A DNA stretch of 64,000 nucleotides, from the NCBI GenBank assembly GCA_963775825.1, contig CAVZKY010000070.1, forward strand, positions 1 to 64,000, written 5' to 3'. Every line of letters starts with the position of its first letter. Within the stretch, counting starts at the first letter, position 1. The notes below the pieces were generated by a model. That model did no database searches. It was given only the letters and a program-made list of their open reading frames with translations, and had not been told where the DNA came from. Made by a program: the position numbers and the translations under genes. This document shows positions 1 to 8,515 of this stretch, piece after piece. This stretch comes from Bog-532 sp963775825 (GTDB lineage: Bacteria; Actinomycetota; Actinomycetes; Streptosporangiales; Streptosporangiaceae).

Positions 1-1160
1 TCTGCCCCACTCTCAACCACGCGCCGCCTCGATCCAGCGGCCATACCCGCGAGATGCTGGACGAGGCGCTCGCCCGCGACCCGGCCGAGCCGGTGCGGGG
101 GTTCCTGCTGATCCCGCCCGACCGTGAGCCGGGCACGGCCTTCGCCTACAGCCAGCCCTGCACGTACACGCTGGCCAGCATCATCCAGCGCAACGCCGGG
201 CTGCCGCTGACCCGGTACCTGCGGCCCCGCCTGTTCGACCCGCTCGGTATCGGGCACGTGGGCTGGCAGGCGTTCCCGCCCGGGCGGGAGCAGGGCTTCA
301 GCGGCCTGCACGCCCGCACCGAGGACATCGCCAAGCTCGGGCAGCTCTATCTGCAGCGAGGCCGGTGGGGCGGAGTCCAGCTGATCCCCGAGCAGTGGGT
401 CGCCGAGGCGACCTCGAAGCAGGTCGGCAACCCTGACGGGGAAAATCCCGACTGGCAGCAGGGCTACGGTTTCCAGTTCTGGATGGCCCGGCACGGGTAC
501 CGCGGCGACGGGGCGTTCGGCCAGTTCTGCGTGATCCTGCCCGAGCACGACACGGTCGTGGTCACCACCGCCTACACGCTCGAGATGCAGGCCGTGCTCG
601 ACGCCAGGTGGGCGCACCTGCTACCCGGCCTCGGCGCCACCGCGCCGGCGGACGCCTCGGCGCACAACCAGCTTGAGGCCCGGCTCGCCCGGCTGGCGCT
701 GCCCGCCTGCCAGGCCCACCTGGCGCCCTCGGGCTGGGCCCGGTGGACGGGGAAAGAGTTCACCGTGACTACAGGGGCCGACGGGGCCACAGAGGCCTTC
801 GTCGCCCTGGAGTCTCTCGGCGGCGGTCAGATTCAGCCGACGGTCAGCTCGGTGGCGGTGGCCCCGGGGGCGGACGGCATGCAGATCAGCCTCATTGAGC
901 GGGATAACTCCCTGACCTTTCCCGTCGGCGCGGGTGACTGGGCTACATCGGCCCCCGCCGACGGCCACGGCGACACCATCCCGGTGGCCGCCTCCGGCGG
1001 CTGGCTCGACGACCGCACGTTCCGGGCCGAAGTCATCTTCCTCGAGACCCCGCACCGGATGGATATCACCTGCTCCCTGGCAGGCCGCCGCGCCGAGGCC
1101 GTCTGGCGCCACCCGCCGCTCAGCCGGAACAGCCTGCAGGACCTGCACTGCCCCAGCTGA
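1..1160 (+). CDS. Serine hydrolase, beta-lactamase/class C family (5' end outside window)
   Basis: The reading frame is open from base 3, so the gene begins upstream of the window; the internal ATG at 54 is unlikely to be the start. Visible residues match the middle and end of the beta-lactamase-like serine hydrolase (AmpC/DD-peptidase, Pfam Beta-lactamase) fold: YSQPCTYTLASIIQR fits the second catalytic Y-x-N/Q motif, followed by LFDPLGI, a GLHARTEDIAKLGQLYL segment and a GYGFQFW block typical of these enzymes. The SxxK nucleophile motif must lie before base 1. A beta-rich C-terminal extension of about 170 residues follows, as in many actinobacterial esterase/peptidase members. Substrate unknown. 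It is convergent with the adenosine deaminase, 77 bp apart. Confidence 0.8.
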   Translation, partial: CPTLNHAPPRSSGHTREMLDEALARDPAEPVRGFLLIPPDREPGTAFAYSQPCTYTLASIIQRNAGLPLTRYLRPRLFDPLGIGHVGWQAFPPGREQGFSGLHARTEDIAKLGQLYLQRGRWGGVQLIPEQWVAEATSKQVGNPDGENPDWQQGYGFQFWMARHGYRGDGAFGQFCVILPEHDTVVVTTAYTLEMQAVLDARWAHLLPGLGATAPADASAHNQLEARLARLALPACQAHLAPSGWARWTGKEFTVTTGADGATEAFVALESLGGGQIQPTVSSVAVAPGADGMQISLIERDNSLTFPVGAGDWATSAPADGHGDTIPVAASGGWLDDRTFRAEVIFLETPHRMDITCSLAGRRAEAVWRHPPLSRNSLQDLHCPS

Positions 1161-1237
1161 GACCTCCGGCGGCCACCGCCACTACCGCCGCGGCGACCGC
1201 GATCCGGCCGGCGCGGTGAGGCCTGTCCGAAGGCCCC

Positions 1238-2302
1238 TCACAGCACCGGGGCGAAGCCGGGCTTGATGACCGAGTTGATGATCTCCAGGCGCTGATCGAA
1301 GTGCAGGAACGCGCTCTTCATCGCGTTGACCGTGAGCCACTGGAGGTCGGCCCAGCCGTAGCCGAACGCCTCCGTCAGCGCGTGCAGCTCCGACGACAGC
1401 GTGACCCCGCTCATCAGCCGGTTATCGGTGTTGACGGTGATGCGGAAGGACAGGTCGCGCAGCAGGCCGATCGGGTGCTCGGCGATGGAGGCGGCCACAC
1501 CGGTCTGGATGTTGGAGGTCGGGGACATCTCCAGCGCGATCCGGCGGTCCCGGACGTAGGAGGCGAGCCGGCCGAGGGACGCGGTGCCGTCCGGGTCGGT
1601 TTTGATGTCATCGACCAGCCGGACCCCGTGCCCGAGCCGCTCCGCCCCGCAGAACTGCACGGCCTCCCAGATCGACGGCAGGCCGAACGCCTCGCCCGCG
1701 TGGATCGTGATGTGGAAGTTCTCCCGCTGCACGTACTCGAACACGTCCAGGTGCCGGCTGGGCGGCCAGCCGGCTTCCGCACCGGCGATGTCGAACCCGA
1801 CCACGCCCAGGTCGCGGTAACGGACGGCCAGCTCGGCGATCTCCAACGACCGCGCCGTGGTTCGCATCGCGGTGACCAGGGCACGTACCGCGATGCCGGA
1901 GCTGGCACTGCCCAGCCGGAAACCGGCGAGGACGGCCTCGACCACCTCGTCCAGGCCGAGCCCGCCAGCCAGGTGAAGCTCGGGGGCGAACCGCACCTCG
2001 GCGTAGACGATCCCGTCGGCGGCCAGGTCCTCGGCGCACTCGGCGGCCACCCGGGTCAGCGCCTCCGGGGTCTGCATGACCGCCACCGTGTGCTTGAACG
2101 GCTCCAGGTACAGCTCGAGGTGGCCGCGCCGCGCGGCGCCGGTCATCGAGGCGGCCAGCACCTCCGGGTCGGTGCTCGGCAGGTCGTTGTAGCCGATGTC
2201 GCGGGCCAGCTCCACGATGGTCGCCGGCCGCAGGCCGCCGTCGAGGTGATCGTGCAGCAGCACCTTCGGCACGGCCCGGATCTGGTCCAGGGTCAGGGTC
2301 AC
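1238..2302 (-). CDS. add: Adenosine deaminase
   Basis: Deaminates adenosine or deoxyadenosine to inosine, a cytoplasmic step in purine salvage. The 354-residue protein has the standard family length. It has the N-terminal zinc ligands in LLHDHLDGG (HxH; most bacterial enzymes read HxHLDG), the ITIHAGEA block with a metal His and catalytic Glu, the RLGHGVRL motif and the late SVNTDN-like segment (here ITVNTDNRLMSG) that holds the catalytic Asp. The start is GTG at 2302 with GGAG just upstream; spacing is short, so the exact start is less certain. It fits the nucleoside importer and other salvage enzymes between 6.4 and 17.8 kb, although decayed DNA lies between them. Confidence 0.93.
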   Translation of the reverse strand: MTLTLDQIRAVPKVLLHDHLDGGLRPATIVELARDIGYNDLPSTDPEVLAASMTGAARRGHLELYLEPFKHTVAVMQTPEALTRVAAECAEDLAADGIVYAEVRFAPELHLAGGLGLDEVVEAVLAGFRLGSASSGIAVRALVTAMRTTARSLEIAELAVRYRDLGVVGFDIAGAEAGWPPSRHLDVFEYVQRENFHITIHAGEAFGLPSIWEAVQFCGAERLGHGVRLVDDIKTDPDGTASLGRLASYVRDRRIALEMSPTSNIQTGVAASIAEHPIGLLRDLSFRITVNTDNRLMSGVTLSSELHALTEAFGYGWADLQWLTVNAMKSAFLHFDQRLEIINSVIKPGFAPVL

Positions 2303-2481
2303 AGCTCCATTGTTAACGATCGGGCCGGGCGGCGCCGGATAATTAAGCCCGGCGTTACGTCAATAAGGGCGCGCGTTGGACTAGGCGGCTCGGATGGTAT
2401 TGGTGTAAAGATTGCCGGTCTGGGGTTGGCGTTCTCCAGTCTCGGTTGTTGCCAGCGCGACGGCATAATAGTTGCGGCCTC

Positions 2482-2961
2482 TTACCACACTCTCACGTAA
2501 TCGACCAGCATCGTCGCGCTGGAGAAGTCGTTGTTGCCCACGCAGCGCGCCGTGGAGTCAGCGTCCCAGCCTGGCTGGCCGTACACCTCTACCATGTCGA
2601 TTTCACCGCACTGCGGCCAGCCGACTTGGCCATAGTTGTCACCGATCATCCATCGGGCGGGCCAGCTGCCGGTAGCACGGTCAACCTTAATCCGTGCCTC
2701 GAAGCTGCCGTGGCTGCGGGAGATCAGGCCATGGGTCAGCAGGCGCGCGGACGTATAGCCCCGTGCCTGCCACCCGTGCCGAGCGCCTTGATAACCAGGT
2801 ACCCCTGCCCGTCCAGGTAACTGTTGGTACGGCTGTCGGTGTAGGTCTCCAGTTCATTGTTGTCGGTCCATCGGCCGAGATCGTAGGTCCATTTTGATGG
2901 GTCCGGGGCCGCACCATTCGGCCCATTAATTAAACTCATCCTCAAAGACATACGCCATCAT
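2482..2961 (-). pseudogene. GH16 beta-glucanase/laminarinase remnant (frameshifts and internal deletion)
   Basis: Three pieces in different frames read as one glycoside hydrolase family 16 protein. The N-terminus (MMAYVFEDEFN, start near 2961) is cut by what looks like a 4-base insertion at a TTAATTAAT tract. The next frame gives NGPNGAAPDPSKWTYDLG and NNELETYTD. After a second shift near 2750, TSARLLTHGLISRSHGSFEARIK continues into GEIDMVEVYG, which contains the E-I-D-x-x-E catalytic signature of GH16. About 100 residues are then missing, and the text jumps to a typical GH16 C-terminus (ATMLVDYVRVW) and a TAA stop. No signal peptide remains. With the adjacent secreted deacetylase it suggests an old polysaccharide-processing locus. 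Confidence 0.75.
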
Positions 2962-3033
2962 GCTCCGTTCATTTGCGGAAAGTTGGGTGGCGGCGGGCAG
3001 CCGTGATCGTGATTACCCGCCGCCATATGCTTG

Positions 3034-4314
3034 TCAGCCTCCGTGACCTGAAGTGACCGGGACGTTGATGTGGCCGGTAGGCTTGGCGGCGTTCTGGGCG
3101 GCAGCCTTCATGCCTGCCTGAGCCTGGGTAACCGGCGAGTAACCGGTGCTCAGCACGCCGAAACTGAATCCGGCGGCCTTCAGTTGTGACAGCAGTGACG
3201 GCAGGAATCCGGGCGTTCCACCTGTGGAGTAAAGCGGCAGCGCCCCGTTGCCGATTACCGGCTGGTCGCGGGCTATGACGTCCTGCCCATCGTGCAGGTC
3301 CACCACAGCACCATCAGCGGCGTACTTCATGACGTACGCGGTGACTTGCGCGTCGGTGACCGAGGTGTCCCAGTCGCTCGGGTCAATGGTGTCGCCTTCG
3401 GCCACCATTCCCTGACTGGTCAGGTAAGCGTCGCCGTTGGCAGTGGCATCGAAGTACGGGTACCGGAATATCTTGGTGTCAATGCCGGTAATGGCGACCT
3501 GGAGTGCCCGCGCCTGAGAGATCTCGGCCGCAGTCTGCGTCGGGTTCAGGAGTGGGCTCTGGAAGTCCGGGTGGTCCCACGAGTGGGTGCCAATCTGGTT
3601 GCCGTCGGCCAGAATCTGCCGCACCAGCGCGTAGTTGCCGTAGTTGCTGGTAGTGCTCGCGTTGGCGAGGCAGGTGGCGTAGCTGGGCACGGGTGCCGCT
3701 GGCCATTGGTTGGACGGCGGGCACATGCCCGACTCGCTGTAGGTGCTCTGGCCGATCTGGAAGAACGTGGCACGGGCACCGGCCGCCTGCAGTGCGGTCA
3801 GGATGTTGGCGTCATATCCTGGTGTCGGGCCGTCATCGAACGTCAGGTAGATGGTCTTGGTCTGCGTCGGTGTCGGGGTTGGAGTAGGTGTCGGAGTCGG
3901 AGTAGGCGTCGGGGTTGGAGTCGGGGTCGTTGACACAGGGGTCTTGAAGGAGATGGTCACCCCATTCTTCTGCCCCTTGCTGTTCCAGGCGTATGCCGCG
4001 TACGTGTAGGACGTACTGGGCTGGAGCCCGGTGATTGTCACAGAGAGCGGCACGACTGCCGTCCCGGCGGCGACCGACTTAACCGTGTTGGTGTTCCCAT
4101 CGGGAGGATTCCACTGGAACCAGGTGGTGGTTGCCAGCCCCCCCGGATTGACGCTGCCGTTGAGCGTGGCCGTGGTCGACGTCACATTGGACGCGGCCAA
4201 TGTCGTCACAACAGGCGCAGCGGTCTTCGTAGCAGCAGGGGCCATGGCCGCCGCGCCGGTAAACGCGAGCAGCGGGACAACGACACCGATAGCTGCAATT
4301 CCCTTCCACTTCAT
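3034..4314 (-). CDS. Secreted polysaccharide deacetylase (NodB) with fibronectin-III-like domain and Thr-Pro linker
   Basis: The 426-residue protein starts at the ATG at 4314 (MKWKGIAAIG), with GGAGA six bases upstream. A Sec signal peptide (residues 1-30, ending near AAAMAPA) leads to a beta-sandwich of about 90 residues resembling fibronectin type III (LNGSVNPGG, LQPSTSYTYAAYAWN). A (Thr-Pro)n linker encoded by short tandem DNA repeats (about 3870-3935) follows, then a NodB homology domain. NodB motifs visible: TFDDGPTPGYD (motif 1, catalytic base Asp and metal Asp), GTHSWDHPDF (motif 2, metal ligands HSxxHP-like) and FRYPYFD (motif 3). NodB enzymes remove N-acetyl groups from chitin, peptidoglycan or similar glycans; the substrate here is unknown. 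It probably acts outside the cell. Confidence 0.88.
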   Translation of the reverse strand: MKWKGIAAIGVVVPLLAFTGAAAMAPAATKTAAPVVTTLAASNVTSTTATLNGSVNPGGLATTTWFQWNPPDGNTNTVKSVAAGTAVVPLSVTITGLQPSTSYTYAAYAWNSKGQKNGVTISFKTPVSTTPTPTPTPTPTPTPTPTPTPTQTKTIYLTFDDGPTPGYDANILTALQAAGARATFFQIGQSTYSESGMCPPSNQWPAAPVPSYATCLANASTTSNYGNYALVRQILADGNQIGTHSWDHPDFQSPLLNPTQTAAEISQARALQVAITGIDTKIFRYPYFDATANGDAYLTSQGMVAEGDTIDPSDWDTSVTDAQVTAYVMKYAADGAVVDLHDGQDVIARDQPVIGNGALPLYSTGGTPGFLPSLLSQLKAAGFSFGVLSTGYSPVTQAQAGMKAAAQNAAKPTGHINVPVTSGHGG

Positions 4315-4403
4315 CAGATTCTCCGTGAATCCATACCGGCTCGTGGTACCAACCGCCGCCTGGCAGATATGAACTTCACCTTGTTTGCGAGTGTGAGCTT
4401 CAT
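4314..4403 (-). CDS. Possible 29-aa leader peptide overlapping the deacetylase start
   Basis: A short frame begins at the ATG at 4403 behind a strong GGGGAGA ribosome binding site and ends in a TGA that overlaps the ATG of the deacetylase (TGATG). The peptide starts MKLTLANKVK, ends in RRI and is very basic (RRR, RR). This geometry is typical of translational coupling. It could be a leader peptide controlling the downstream gene, or a chance frame; I know of no homologue. Confidence 0.4.
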   Translation of the reverse strand: MKLTLANKVKFISARRRLVPRAGMDSRRI

Positions 4404-4518
4404 TTTGATTTCTCCCCGTGAAGAATGTGGCTGCTGGAGTGCGCCGGGCCAGGCGCTTGCTTCGGTAATGACTCTTTGATGGAAGGGCCTGCACCTGTGC
4501 CTCCCGGTTTGCTTTTGA

Positions 4519-5101
4519 TTGCAGGCCGGTTGCAGCGCCATCAGGGGCCCTGAACGCCAGGCGCGCCGCTGCCGGTGGTGGGAACTCCTGGACCGGGCGA
4601 TGCGGCAAGCCGAAGCCGGGAACGAGGAAGGAACCAGCCCGCTCGACCGGGCCCGGGTCATCACCGAACAAGCCCGCCACCTGATCACCCGCGGCGAACC
4701 CGCACCAGCCGAACGGGCACTCCAGCAAGCTCACCAGCAAGCCCACCAGCTGTTTACGACCGCCGGAGCCGAAGACGAGGCGGCGACGGTGATGGGGATA
4801 ATCGCCGACATCGCCTACCGGCGGCGCGAGCTCGACGAGGCCCTGCGCATCCGCCGCGAGATCGAGCTTCCGGCCTTTGAGCGGCTCGGCGATACCCGCG
4901 AAACCGCCGTCACCTGGGGCAAGATCGCCGACATCGCCTACCAGCGCGGCGCTCGGCGAGCTCGGCGAGCTCGGCGAGGCAGCTGAGCTGCAGCACAAGC
5001 GGCTGGAAGTCAACAAACAGCTCGGCGACCTTGACGGGATAGCCGCAGCCACCTGGGATCTGGCCCAGATCGACCTCACCCGGGAGGATTACGAATCAGC
5101 C
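4519..5101 (+). pseudogene. Tetratricopeptide-repeat protein remnant
   Basis: Two frames together show about 40-residue TPR-like helical repeats: GIIADIAYRRRELDEALRIR, then KIADIAYQRG in the first frame, and LEVNKQLGDLDGIAAATWDL with LTREDYESA after a frameshift. The shift falls in a tandem GCTCGGCGA repeat near 4948-4975. Such repeats occur in NB-ARC/AfsR-type regulators and other scaffold proteins of actinomycetes; no effector domain is left. The 3' end runs directly into an IS5 transposase fragment on the other strand, so transposition followed by decay probably truncated the gene. The upstream boundary is uncertain, and the ATG at 4519 may not be a true start. Confidence 0.55.
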
Positions 5102-5102
5102 T

Positions 5103-5288
5103 TCCCCCGAACCGCTCCGGCAGATCCCGCCACGGACACCCCGTCCGGACAGGGCAGAACACTCCGTCGATCACCAGCCGGTGATCGTTCCACCGATGCC
5201 CCTGCCGCGGATGACCCGGCAGCAAAGGCTCCAGCTGCATCCACTCCGCAGCACTGAGATCATGCCGCTTCAGCCGGTCATCACCCAT
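5103..5288 (-). mobile_element. IS5-family transposase, N-terminal fragment
   Basis: Only about 62 residues remain. They begin MGDDRLKRHDLSAAEW and include LEPLLPG, RWNDHRLVIDGVFC and TGCPWRDLPERFGG, the conserved N-terminal segment (DUF4096-like) of IS5/IS1647-type transposases. The catalytic DDE domain is absent and no inverted repeats could be assigned. It abuts the broken TPR gene. Confidence 0.8.
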
Positions 5289-5300
5289 GGCGCAATCCAA

Positions 5301-5589
5301 GCCGAAATGATCCGTGAAGGTCTACGGGACACGCCCTAACCGAAACGCTGGCGAATGCCTAAGTTACCTGGGTATCACATACAGCAAGAGCTGGCTGCGG
5401 CCACTTGCGGTCGCCTCGGGCCACCGACTAGGTTGACCATGACCGGCACTATGCAATGCAAACGTTATCGACCCAGATGTAGCAGCAGGGCAATTTTAGA
5501 CGGCCATTTAGAAATTGGTCCTGCGGTGCGCTATAAGTTCATTGTCGAGCCCGCCAGCCGGCGGGCTCCCGTGCGTCAGGAGGACCACC
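5301..5589. other. Intergenic region, no gene recognised
   Basis: Between the IS5 fragment and the alpha/beta hydrolase. Short open frames here have no recognisable protein character. The last bases hold the CAGGAGG ribosome binding site (5577-5583) of the hydrolase; a promoter is presumably present but no clear -35/-10 pair was seen. Confidence 0.4.
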
Positions 5590-6426
5590 ATGCCAACCGT
5601 GAGGACGCCTGAGGGGCTCGACATCTTCTACAAGGACTGGGGCTCGGGCCGGCCCGTCGTTTTCAGCCACGGCTGGCCGCTGAACGCCGACGACTGGGAC
5701 GTCTTCATGAAGCTGGTCGCGGACAACGGCTTCCGCGGGGTCGCCCACGACCGGCGCGGGCACGGCCGGTCGACCCAGACCTATTCCGGGCATGACATGG
5801 ACCACTACGCCGACGACCTCGCGGCGGTGATCGACGAGCTCGACCTGCGCGACATCACCCTGATGGGGCACTCCACCGGCGGCGGTGAGGTCGTGCGGTA
5901 CCTCAGCCGCCACGGCACCGGGCGCGTGCATTCCGCGGTGCTGGCCGGTGCCGTGCCGCCGCTCATGCTGCAGACCCCCGACTGGCCCGAAGGTACGCCG
6001 CGGTCCGTGTTCGACGGCCTCCGGGAGGGCGTCCTCGCCGACCGGTCGCAGTTCTACATGGACCTGTCCGAGCCGTTCTACGGCGCGAACCGCCCGGGTA
6101 ACAAAATCTCGCACGGCTTGCGCGAGCAGTTCTGGCGGCTCAGCATGCAGGTGGGCCTGGCGCCGGCCTACGACTGCATCAAGGCGTTCTCGGAGACCGA
6201 TTTCCGCGCGGAAATGCCCGGCATCGACGTCCCGGTGTTCATCGCGCAGGGCGGCGACGACCAGATCGTGCCGATCAAGGCCTCGGGCGAGCAGTCCGTC
6301 AAGCTGCTCCCGCATTCGGCGCTGAAGGTGTACCCCGGGGCACCGCACGGCATCTCCGCCGACTACCAGCGGGAACTGGGCGCCGACCTGCTCTCGTTCG
6401 TCAAGACGGATAAGTTCCCGAGCTGA
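5590..6426 (+). CDS. Alpha/beta hydrolase, non-heme chloroperoxidase/arylesterase type
   Basis: A 278-residue alpha/beta hydrolase starting at the ATG at 5590 (CAGGAGG seven bases upstream). It shows the oxyanion segment FSHGWP (residues 25-30), the DRRGHGRS block, the nucleophile elbow GHSTGG with Ser95, an acid in GGDDQIVP and a late catalytic His in APHGIS. The pattern matches cofactor-free haloperoxidases/arylesterases (perhydrolases). The physiological substrate cannot be inferred; the haloperoxidase activity of this family is usually a side reaction of an esterase. Its last 26 bases overlap the convergent thymidine phosphorylase gene. Confidence 0.88.
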   Translation: MPTVRTPEGLDIFYKDWGSGRPVVFSHGWPLNADDWDVFMKLVADNGFRGVAHDRRGHGRSTQTYSGHDMDHYADDLAAVIDELDLRDITLMGHSTGGGEVVRYLSRHGTGRVHSAVLAGAVPPLMLQTPDWPEGTPRSVFDGLREGVLADRSQFYMDLSEPFYGANRPGNKISHGLREQFWRLSMQVGLAPAYDCIKAFSETDFRAEMPGIDVPVFIAQGGDDQIVPIKASGEQSVKLLPHSALKVYPGAPHGISADYQRELGADLLSFVKTDKFPS

Positions 6427-7717
6427 TCCGCTCGATCACCAGGGGCACCGGGGGCGGTGGCTCGCCGCCGATCTCGATGGCGCCGGCGAGCGCCGCCCGC
6501 GCCCCCGTGAGCAGGGACTCGGTGTCGGTGCGCAGTTCCAGCACCGGCTGGCCGGCCTCGACCTGGTCCCCCGGCTTGGCCAGGCACAGCACGCCCGCGG
6601 CGGCGCTGACCGGATCTTCCTTCCGGGCCCGTCCGGCCCCGAGCCGCCAGGCGGCCACGCCGACGGCGCGCGCGTCGAGCCGGCGCAGCCAGCCGGTCTC
6701 CGGCGCTGTCAGCACCGCGGAGACCGCCGCCTGCGGCAGCGGAGCGTCCGGGTCGCCGCCTTGGGCGGCGATCATCGCCCGGTAGCGCTCCAGCGCCCGC
6801 CCGTCGGCCAGCGCCGCCGCCGGGTCGGCGTCGATCCCGGCCAGCCGCAGCATCTCGGCCGCCAGCGCGAGCGTCACCTCCACCAGGTCGGCGGGGCCCT
6901 CGCCGCGCAGCACGGCGACGGACTCCTCGACCTCCAGCGCGTTGCCGGCGGCCCGGCCTAGCGGGGCGTCCATCGCGGTGAGCAGCGCGCTGGTGCGCAC
7001 GCCCTGCTCCTCCCCCAGCATCACCATGGTCTGCGCCAGCCGCCGGGCCTGCTCCAGGCCGGGCAGGAAGGCGCCGCTGCCCACCTTGACGTCCAGCACC
7101 AGGGCCGACGTACCCTCGGCGATCTTCTTCGACATGATCGAGCTCGCGATCAGCGGGATCGATTCGACCGTCCCGGTCACGTCGCGCAGTGCGTACAGCT
7201 TGCGGTCAGCCGGCGCGAGCCCGGCGCCGGCGGCGCAGATGACGCAGCCCACCCGGCGCAGAGCGGTGATCATCTCCGCCGGGGACAGCGCGGCCCGCCA
7301 CCCGGGGATGGCCTCCAGCTTGTCCAGCGTGCCGCCGGTGTGGCCCAGCCCGCGTCCGGACAGCTGCGGCACGGCCGCCCCGCAGGCGGCCACCAGCGGG
7401 GCGAGGATGAGCGACACCTTGTCGCCCACCCCACCGGTCGAATGCTTGTCCACGGTGGGCCGGCCGACCGCGGACAGGTCCAGCCGCTCCCCGGACGCGA
7501 TCATCGCCGCCGTCCAGGCGCGCAGCTCGGGCGGCTCCAGGCCGCGGAAGTAGATGGCCATGGCCATGGCGGCCATCTGCTCGTCGGCGGCCTCGCCGCG
7601 GACGTAGGCCCCGATCAGCCAGCGCACCTCGGCGGCACTCAGCGTGCGCCCGTCCCGTTTGGCGCGGATCAGGTCCACCGCGGCCGGCGCCGTCGGCGGG
7701 TCACCCGGCTCAGGCAC
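6401..7717 (-). CDS. deoA: Thymidine phosphorylase
   Basis: Splits thymidine or deoxyuridine with phosphate to the base and 2-deoxyribose-1-phosphate. The 438-residue length is normal. Family marks are KHSTGGVGDKVSLILAP (phosphate binding), the thymidine/pyrimidine phosphorylase signature SGRGLGHTGGTLDKLE, and a C-terminal PYNP-like domain (AKPGDQVEAGQPVLELRTD). The GTG start at 7717 overlaps the stop of the cytidine deaminase gene by 8 bp, so the two are probably translationally coupled: Cdd makes deoxyuridine, which DeoA then cleaves. The start lacks a strong separate ribosome binding site, consistent with coupling. Confidence 0.94.
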   Translation of the reverse strand: MPEPGDPPTAPAAVDLIRAKRDGRTLSAAEVRWLIGAYVRGEAADEQMAAMAMAIYFRGLEPPELRAWTAAMIASGERLDLSAVGRPTVDKHSTGGVGDKVSLILAPLVAACGAAVPQLSGRGLGHTGGTLDKLEAIPGWRAALSPAEMITALRRVGCVICAAGAGLAPADRKLYALRDVTGTVESIPLIASSIMSKKIAEGTSALVLDVKVGSGAFLPGLEQARRLAQTMVMLGEEQGVRTSALLTAMDAPLGRAAGNALEVEESVAVLRGEGPADLVEVTLALAAEMLRLAGIDADPAAALADGRALERYRAMIAAQGGDPDAPLPQAAVSAVLTAPETGWLRRLDARAVGVAAWRLGAGRARKEDPVSAAAGVLCLAKPGDQVEAGQPVLELRTDTESLLTGARAALAGAIEIGGEPPPPVPLVIERISSGTYPS

Positions 7718-8117
7718 CGCGGCCGTCCGCTCCCGGCAGGTCCGCTCCGGTGAACGCGGACGGCAGCAGCCGTTCCAGCTCCACGGGCCCGGCGTCGGTA
7801 TCGACCAGCAGGCTGGGACCGCCGGCTTCGAGCAGCAGCTGGCGGCAGCGGCCGCAGGGCAGCAGGAAGCGGCCGTCCGGGCCGCACACGGCGACCGCGG
7901 CGATCGCGCCGCCGCCCGACGCGTGCAGGGCCGACACCAGGCCGCATTCCGCGCACAGCGTCAGCCCGTAGGACGCGTTCTCCACGTTGCAGCCGGCGAT
8001 GACCCGGCCGTCACTGACCAGCCCGGCCGCGCCGACCTGCAGGCGCGAATACGGTGCGTGCGCACGCCCGGCCGTTTCCGCGGCCAGGGCCCGCAGAGCC
8101 GCCCAGTCGATTTCCAA
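7710..8117 (-). CDS. cdd: Cytidine deaminase
   Basis: A 135-residue small tetrameric-type cytidine deaminase converting (deoxy)cytidine to (deoxy)uridine. It carries NVENASYG and the zinc site: CAE (Cys ligand plus catalytic Glu) and PCGRC (two Cys ligands). The start is TTG at 8117 behind AGAGGTGA with good spacing, preferred because no ATG/GTG lies nearby in frame. It is first gene of a two-gene operon with deoA, divergent from the nucleoside ABC importer genes. Confidence 0.93.
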   Translation of the reverse strand: MEIDWAALRALAAETAGRAHAPYSRLQVGAAGLVSDGRVIAGCNVENASYGLTLCAECGLVSALHASGGGAIAAVAVCGPDGRFLLPCGRCRQLLLEAGGPSLLVDTDAGPVELERLLPSAFTGADLPGADGRGA

Positions 8118-8515
8118 CGCAATTCACCTCTGCTTAGCAGCCGGGATTCACCCGTAACACGCGGAACGCACCGTGCGCACGACACAGGAACGATAACAGT
8201 GCAGCTAGCGGCGGGACATTGACGGCACATTGACGGGACACCGCGGAGTTCATTGCGGGTCCGGACTCGGGCCGATTGCAATTTTGCAACGGGGCACAGC
8301 AGGGCAGGCCCGCTCCTTCCCGCCCGGCCACATCGGGACTAACCTGCGATGATCCAGATGATCGAGACCATCACGGTGCGTACGGCACCGGCTCCGCCCG
8401 GCGCGGGAATGCGCTGCGAGAGCGCCGGCGGCGGCCTGGAACGCGTGAGGTCCGGGGGGCGGCGACTGCCCACGAAACAGGCGGCAATGGTGCCCCGCGA
8501 AACAGGAGGTAGCCA
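8118..8515. other. Divergent control region between cdd-deoA and the nucleoside importer
   Basis: About 400 bp without a gene. It should contain promoters for both directions. Near its right end a CGAAACAGG sequence occurs twice (about 8473 and 8498), the second joined to the AGGAGGT ribosome binding site of the lipoprotein gene. No riboswitch or confident operator was recognised. Confidence 0.35.

Noticed and set aside
3870..3935. Short regular repeats resembling a repeat array
   Set aside because: They are in-frame codons for the Thr-Pro linker of the deacetylase.
4320..5079. N-terminal extension of the deacetylase frame beyond 4314
   Set aside because: The extension has no protein character; the ATG at 4314 has a ribosome binding site and starts a signal peptide.
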